DNA of 43,531 nucleotides from Prevotella sp. (lineage in GTDB: Bacteria; Bacteroidota; Bacteroidia; Bacteroidales; Bacteroidaceae): NCBI GenBank assembly GCA_022511065.1, contig JAFLSG010000016.1, forward strand, positions 1 through 43,531, read 5' to 3'. Of this stretch, positions 41,101 to 43,531 are shown one piece after another. Below the pieces are notes generated by a model, which was given only the letters and a program-made list of their open reading frames with translations, was not told where the DNA came from and did not search any database. Position 1 is the stretch's first letter, and every line of letters starts with the position of its first letter. Both the position numbers and the translations under genes were made by a program.

Positions 41101-41729
41101 ACATCGCGGTAGCAACCAGGCTGATTCAGCTCGTGAGAAGACAATCCCGTACCAGCGGCAGGCGAGTACGGCTGAATGGTATAGCCCTTGTAAAGCAATC
41201 CTTTGTCATAGAACTGCTTGAGCAGCCACCAGAGGGTCTCAATGTACTTGTTATCGTAGGTAATATACGGATGGTCAAGATCCACGAAGTAACCCATCTT
41301 CTCCGTCAGGTCACGCCATTCTTGGGTGAACATCATCACATTCTCACGGCACTTCTTGTTGTAGTCTTCCGTCGAGATATACTTTGCCGACTCCTTGTTG
41401 TCGATGTCAGCCTTTGTGATGCCCAACTCTTTTTCCACGCCCAGCTCCACAGGCAGTCCGTGAGTGTCCCAACCCGCCTTGCGGTGAACCTGGAAGCCCT
41501 TCATCGTCTTGTATCTGTTGAACGTGTCCTTAATGGTGCGCGCCAGCACGTGGTGAATGCCCGGGTGACCATTGGCAGAGGGCGGTCCCTCGAAGAAGAC
41601 GAACTGCGGACAGCCTTCGCGCTCATCGATTGAGCGCAGAAACACGTTCTTCTCTCGCCACATGGCGAGGATATCCTCATTCACTTGGGTCAGGTTCAAA
41701 CCATTATGCTCGGCAAACTTCTTGCTCAT
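38175..41729 (-). CDS. ileS: isoleucyl-tRNA synthetase, eukaryote-like type (IleRS2)
   Basis: It charges tRNA-Ile and edits mischarged valine. The 1184-residue class I enzyme has the HIGH-type motif in SANGHPGIHHV, the WDTHGLPVE segment, the editing domain (about 190-420), the KMSKH motif in GNKMSKHLGN and a long C-terminal region. The anticodon-binding domain comes first in that region (around DRWILSCLNTL). The length and motif form place it in the eukaryote-like class, whose bacterial members often tolerate mupirocin; that trait is inferred, not shown. It heads a seven-gene operon reaching to 33621. Promoter at 41759-41766. Confidence 0.96.
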   Translation of the reverse strand: MSKKFAEHNGLNLTQVNEDILAMWREKNVFLRSIDEREGCPQFVFFEGPPSANGHPGIHHVLARTIKDTFNRYKTMKGFQVHRKAGWDTHGLPVELGVEKELGITKADIDNKESAKYISTEDYNKKCRENVMMFTQEWRDLTEKMGYFVDLDHPYITYDNKYIETLWWLLKQFYDKGLLYKGYTIQPYSPAAGTGLSSHELNQPGCYRDVKDTTATALFKVTNPKPEWAAWGTPYFAAWTTTPWTLPSNTALCVGPKIQYVAVQTYNPYNGEKITVILAESRLAAYLKPEGKDIPLEDYKPGDKVIPYKVIGEYTGEELVGFKYQQLMPWVKPSAKLDDNAADYVKAYAEAHPEKVFTGENGKDRFVEMESEAFRVIPGDYVTTEDGTGIVHIAPTFGADDAKVAKDAHIPALFLINKKGETRPMVDLQGKYYKMADLDDNFTGYCINKASYSTHEGDYVKNAYAPEFNKDGKYDEQAAQKAEDLNIVLCMEMKQEGTALKIEKHVHNYPHCWRTDKPVLYYPLDSWFIRSTAKKERMFELNKTINWQPESTGTGRFGNWLENLNDWNLSRSRFWGTPLPIWRDEDGKEICIGSVEELYNEIEKSVKAGFMASNPLKDNGFTPCDWSQENYDKIDLHRPYVDNIVLVSESGKPMKRETDLIDVWFDSGSMPYAQVHYPFENKDAIDKNLAFPADFINEGVDQTRGWFFTLHAIATMIFDSVAFKNVISSGLVLDAKGNKMSKHLGNVINPFEMIEKYGSDSVRFYLLANSEPWDNKKFDPEGVDEVRRKFFGTLYNTYSFFALYANVDGFDPSVAQVAHEKRPEIDRWILSCLNTLIKGVEAELENYDPTRAGRLIDNFVNDDLSNWFVRLNRKRFWGKEMSEDKLSAYQTLYTCLLTVSKLIAPFAPFYAEQLYKDLGGALDSVHLDKFPVADESQIDKDLEARMEMAQKITSMVLALRRKVNIKVRQPLQSIMIPAVDETQKRHIEAVKDLIMNEVNVKELKFVEGSGVLVKKVKCNFRTMGKKFGKLMKSVAAAVAELSQEKIAQLETEGKLLVMAEDTEAEVLAEDVEIISEDIPGWLVANEGNLTVALEVELTEELKNEGMARELINRIQNIRKESGFEITDRICVAVTPNEEVRKALEGFADYLKSQVLADNVVLEDNDGQEVDFDDFKLNIKVTKTN

Positions 41730-41758
41730 ACTCTTGTCATGTTTTGATTTATAGGGCG

Positions 41759-41766
41759 CAAAGATA
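41759..41766 (-). promoter_or_regulatory. -7 box TATCTTTG for the ileS operon, with TTTG -33 box
   Basis: Minus-strand TATCTTTGCGCC is preceded by TTTG 19 bases upstream, a near-ideal Bacteroidota promoter, 29 bases before the ileS start. No T-box leader is present. Confidence 0.7.
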
Positions 41767-41847
41767 CTAAAAATATTCTACTCGCCAAAGGAAATAAATC
41801 TTTTTAAGATTTCGAGGTAAAAAGTATGTTTTTATCGGGAAAATGTC

Positions 41848-41855
41848 TATTTTTG
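41848..41855 (+). promoter_or_regulatory. -7 box TATTTTTG for dcuB
   Basis: TATTTTTGCACTCG lies 38 bases before the dcuB start. No ideal -33 box; the region is divergent from the ileS promoter. Confidence 0.5.
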
Positions 41856-41893
41856 CACTCGTAACTTAAAAACTTTAATTATTACATGAACCT

Positions 41894-43342
41894 ATGGTAA
41901 CATTCACAATGATTCTACAGCTCTGCATCGTGCTTGGAGCTTTATGGGTTGGCTCACGTTACGGCAGCCTTGCCCTCGGTGCAATTTCCGGCATCGGACT
42001 CACCATTCTTGTGTTTTGCTTCGGTCTGAAGCCTGGTACGCCGCCCACTGATGTCATTTACATCATCATCGCCGCCGTCACCTGCGCGGGTATTATGCAG
42101 GCATCGGGTGGTATGGACTGGCTCATCCAGATTGCGGAAAAACTATTGCGCAAGCATCCCGACCGCATCACGTTCCTCGCTCCGCTCTGCACATTTTTCC
42201 TGACAGTCCTTGTTGGTACGGGGCACGTTGTCTATACCCTGATGCCCATCATCTGCGACATTGCACTAAAAAAGGGCATCCGCCCGGAACGCCCATGTGG
42301 TGTTGCTTCCATCGCCTCGCAGGTCGGTATCACCTGTTCGCCGATTGCTGCCGCCGTGGTTGCTTTCGTCAGCATCTCCAATGCCAACGGATTTGACATC
42401 ACCATCCCTGGCGTGCTGATGATTTCCATCCCTGCCTGCGTTTGCGGACTGATGGTCGCCGCTGCCGCCTCCTATCATCGCGGACTCGACCTTGATAAAG
42501 ACCCGAAGTTCCAAGAGAAATTAAAAGACCCCGAGCAATACAAATACATCTATGGCAATAGTGCCACAACGCTCGATAAGGAAATTCCGCAATCGGCTAA
42601 GAATGCCGTGTTCATCTTCCTCGGTGCGCTTTGTGTCATTGTATTCTTCGCCATCTTCCAACAAGCATTGCCCGCATACGACACGATGCGCGTCATAAAA
42701 GGTGCAGAGCCACTCGCCATTACTGAAAGCATTAGCCTTTCAGCCGACCAACTTGTAAAGGCTAACATCAGCGTTGCCGGCATGACTGAGACATTCCAGA
42801 AGCCGCTTGCAATGAATCTCGTCATCCAGATTGTCATGATTAGTGCTGCTGCCCTGATGATTATCTTCTGCAAAGCTGCCCCGAAGAAGGCTGTTGCAGG
42901 CCCTGTATGGCAGTCGGGCATGGTTGCTGTAGTTGCCATTTACGGTATCGCATGGCTTGCCGACACCTATTTCTCTAATTATCTTGACGAAATGAAAGTG
43001 ATGCTCACCGACATCGTGGCGCAATATCCGTGGTCAATTGCCCTTGTATTTTTCCTTGTCAGCGTACTTATCAACTCCCAGGGCGCTGTGGTCGTGGCAA
43101 TGTTGCCTCTCGCCTACTCTCTCGGTATCAGCGGCCCTGTGCTCCTCGGCGTATTCCCTTCGGTATATGGTTATTTCTTTATACCGAACTATCCCTCAGA
43201 CATTGCCACGGTCAATTTCGACCGCTCTGGCACAACCGTCATCGGCAAATATCTCCTTAACCATTCATTCATGATGCCGGGATTAGTCTGCGTATTCACT
43301 TCAACCATCATTGCCTACCTTCTCTCGATGGTACTCTACTAA
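41894..43342 (+). CDS. dcuB: anaerobic C4-dicarboxylate transporter, DcuA/DcuB family
   Basis: An inner-membrane carrier exchanging fumarate, malate or aspartate for succinate, which fits an anaerobe ending fermentation in succinate. The 482-residue protein has 11-12 hydrophobic segments and family motifs such as GSRYGSLALGAISGIG near the N-terminus, LVGTGHVVYTLMPII, GVASIASQVGITCSPIAAAV and the C-terminal FIPNYPSDIATVNFDRSGTT. It is a little longer than the roughly 440-residue enterobacterial proteins because of a central loop (about 200-300). The start may be the ATG at 41909. It is monocistronic, ending at the terminator 43371-43401. DcuA versus DcuB cannot be settled from sequence alone. 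Confidence 0.92.
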   Translation: MVTFTMILQLCIVLGALWVGSRYGSLALGAISGIGLTILVFCFGLKPGTPPTDVIYIIIAAVTCAGIMQASGGMDWLIQIAEKLLRKHPDRITFLAPLCTFFLTVLVGTGHVVYTLMPIICDIALKKGIRPERPCGVASIASQVGITCSPIAAAVVAFVSISNANGFDITIPGVLMISIPACVCGLMVAAAASYHRGLDLDKDPKFQEKLKDPEQYKYIYGNSATTLDKEIPQSAKNAVFIFLGALCVIVFFAIFQQALPAYDTMRVIKGAEPLAITESISLSADQLVKANISVAGMTETFQKPLAMNLVIQIVMISAAALMIIFCKAAPKKAVAGPVWQSGMVAVVAIYGIAWLADTYFSNYLDEMKVMLTDIVAQYPWSIALVFFLVSVLINSQGAVVVAMLPLAYSLGISGPVLLGVFPSVYGYFFIPNYPSDIATVNFDRSGTTVIGKYLLNHSFMMPGLVCVFTSTIIAYLLSMVLY

Positions 43343-43370
43343 TCCAGTAGAAAAATACGACCAAGAAAGA

Positions 43371-43401
43371 CGTGGGAGTTCCTTCATAGAGGACTCCCAC
43401 G
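43371..43401 (+). terminator. terminator of dcuB
   Basis: CGTGGGAGTtCC pairs with GGaCTCCCACG around an eight-base loop, followed by CTTCTTG. It lies 28 bases after the dcuB stop. The stretch to 43460 between the two terminators holds nothing else I can identify. Confidence 0.75.
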
Positions 43402-43460
43402 CTTCTTGTGCGCTCTGCATCGGTTATCCTCTGCATAATAGAGCGGGAATGACAAAAAGA

Positions 43461-43492
43461 GAGCGGGAAGCCCTTTTATGGACTTCCCGCTC
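43461..43492 (-). terminator. terminator of the rRNA operon
   Basis: GAGCGGGAAG (43461-43470) pairs with CTTCCCGCTC (43483-43492), extended by a GTCC/GGGC-type inner pairing. Read on the minus strand the hairpin is followed by TCTTTTTGTC, a proper U-tract, and it comes directly after the 5S rRNA 3' end. The plus strand has no T-run here. Confidence 0.8.
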
Positions 43493-43499
43493 AAACTAA

Positions 43500-43531
43500 A
43501 GACGGCGGCCTCCTACTCTCCCGCATTGCAT
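43500..43531 (-). rRNA. 5S rRNA, 3' end only (cut by window)
   Basis: The minus strand reads ATGCGGGAGAGTAGG followed by AGGCCGCCGTC. This aligns with the 5S 3' segment ATGCGAGAGTAGG...GCC of Escherichia coli in sequence and spacing to the end. Only about 31 bases are inside the window; the rest of an rRNA operon presumably lies to the right. The exact 3' end is uncertain by a few bases. Confidence 0.82.

Noticed and set aside
43371..43492. The two GC-rich hairpins after dcuB as a tandem repeat or attachment site
   Set aside because: Their stems differ in sequence; each fits an ordinary terminator, one for dcuB on the plus strand and one for the rRNA operon on the minus strand.

Overview
The window looks like an ordinary chromosomal stretch of a Bacteroidota member, most likely Prevotella in the broad sense. 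The evidence is consistent. Promoters carry the Bacteroidota -7 box TAnnTTTG, often with a TTTG/TTG box about 19-20 bases further upstream, and most starts lack a clear Shine-Dalgarno sequence. Family-restricted proteins are present (DUF4270, DUF4296, DUF3256, a reverse rubrerythrin, a cysteine-free DksA-like protein). ProRS and IleRS are both of the eukaryote-like kind. A GH5 cellulase ends in the NLAGQR...GIYI.NGKK tail common in Prevotella secreted enzymes. I see no phage, insertion sequence, integrase, CRISPR array or defence locus. Both edges cut RNA genes: a tRNA-Gly(CCC) on the left and the 3' end of a 5S rRNA on the right.

Layout. 1-3.4 kb: tRNA-Gly, a secreted LysM glucosaminidase, cytidine deaminase, a beta-helix-like lipoprotein, reverse rubrerythrin. 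3.5-7.8 kb: a minus-strand operon fur-purA-hisS-SGNH esterase with overlapping or nearly touching genes. 7.8-12.8 kb: a minus-strand unit (HTH-only AraC protein, dipeptidyl peptidase III, AlkD-like protein) divergent from recQ. 12.9-15.4 kb: a plus-strand unit made of a stand-alone, apparently inactive GT5 N-terminal domain, a DUF4270 lipoprotein and a 43-residue small protein. 15.4-20.1 kb: PcrA-type helicase, TrmH-family methyltransferase, M64 peptidase. 20.3-22.3 kb: serC-serA for serine synthesis. 22.5-26.2 kb: GH5 cellulase, then HIT and DUF1015 proteins, then tRNA-Ser(CGA). 26.2-31.8 kb: carB-IMPACT protein and OmpA-like lipoprotein-mtgA. 31.9-33.4 kb: proS. 33.6-41.7 kb: a compact seven-gene minus-strand operon ileS-dksA-like-lspA-DUF4296-nucleoside MFS-rsmE-DUF3256. 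41.9-43.3 kb: dcuB. The end holds two terminators and the 5S rRNA edge.

Most genes serve central functions: translation (hisS, proS, ileS, two tRNAs, 5S), nucleotide supply (cdd, purA, carB, a nucleoside transporter), serine synthesis, DNA repair (recQ, pcrA, alkD-like), cell wall and envelope (mtgA, glucosaminidase, OmpA-like, lspA, several lipoproteins) and anaerobic life (reverse rubrerythrin, DcuB).

The least explained structure is non-coding. Two intergenic arrays, at 17955-18042 and 30221-30308, each hold exactly four units at an exact 22-base period. Each unit is a 17-base core built from two 8-base half-sites around a central G or C, plus a 5-base spacer. The half-sites come in a few interchangeable variants that recur in different combinations and orientations. 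Both arrays lie just downstream of a gene stop and upstream of the next gene's promoter. They are the best candidate here for an undescribed element. Second come the degenerate GT5/DUF4270/small-protein unit and several hairpins nested into start or stop codons.
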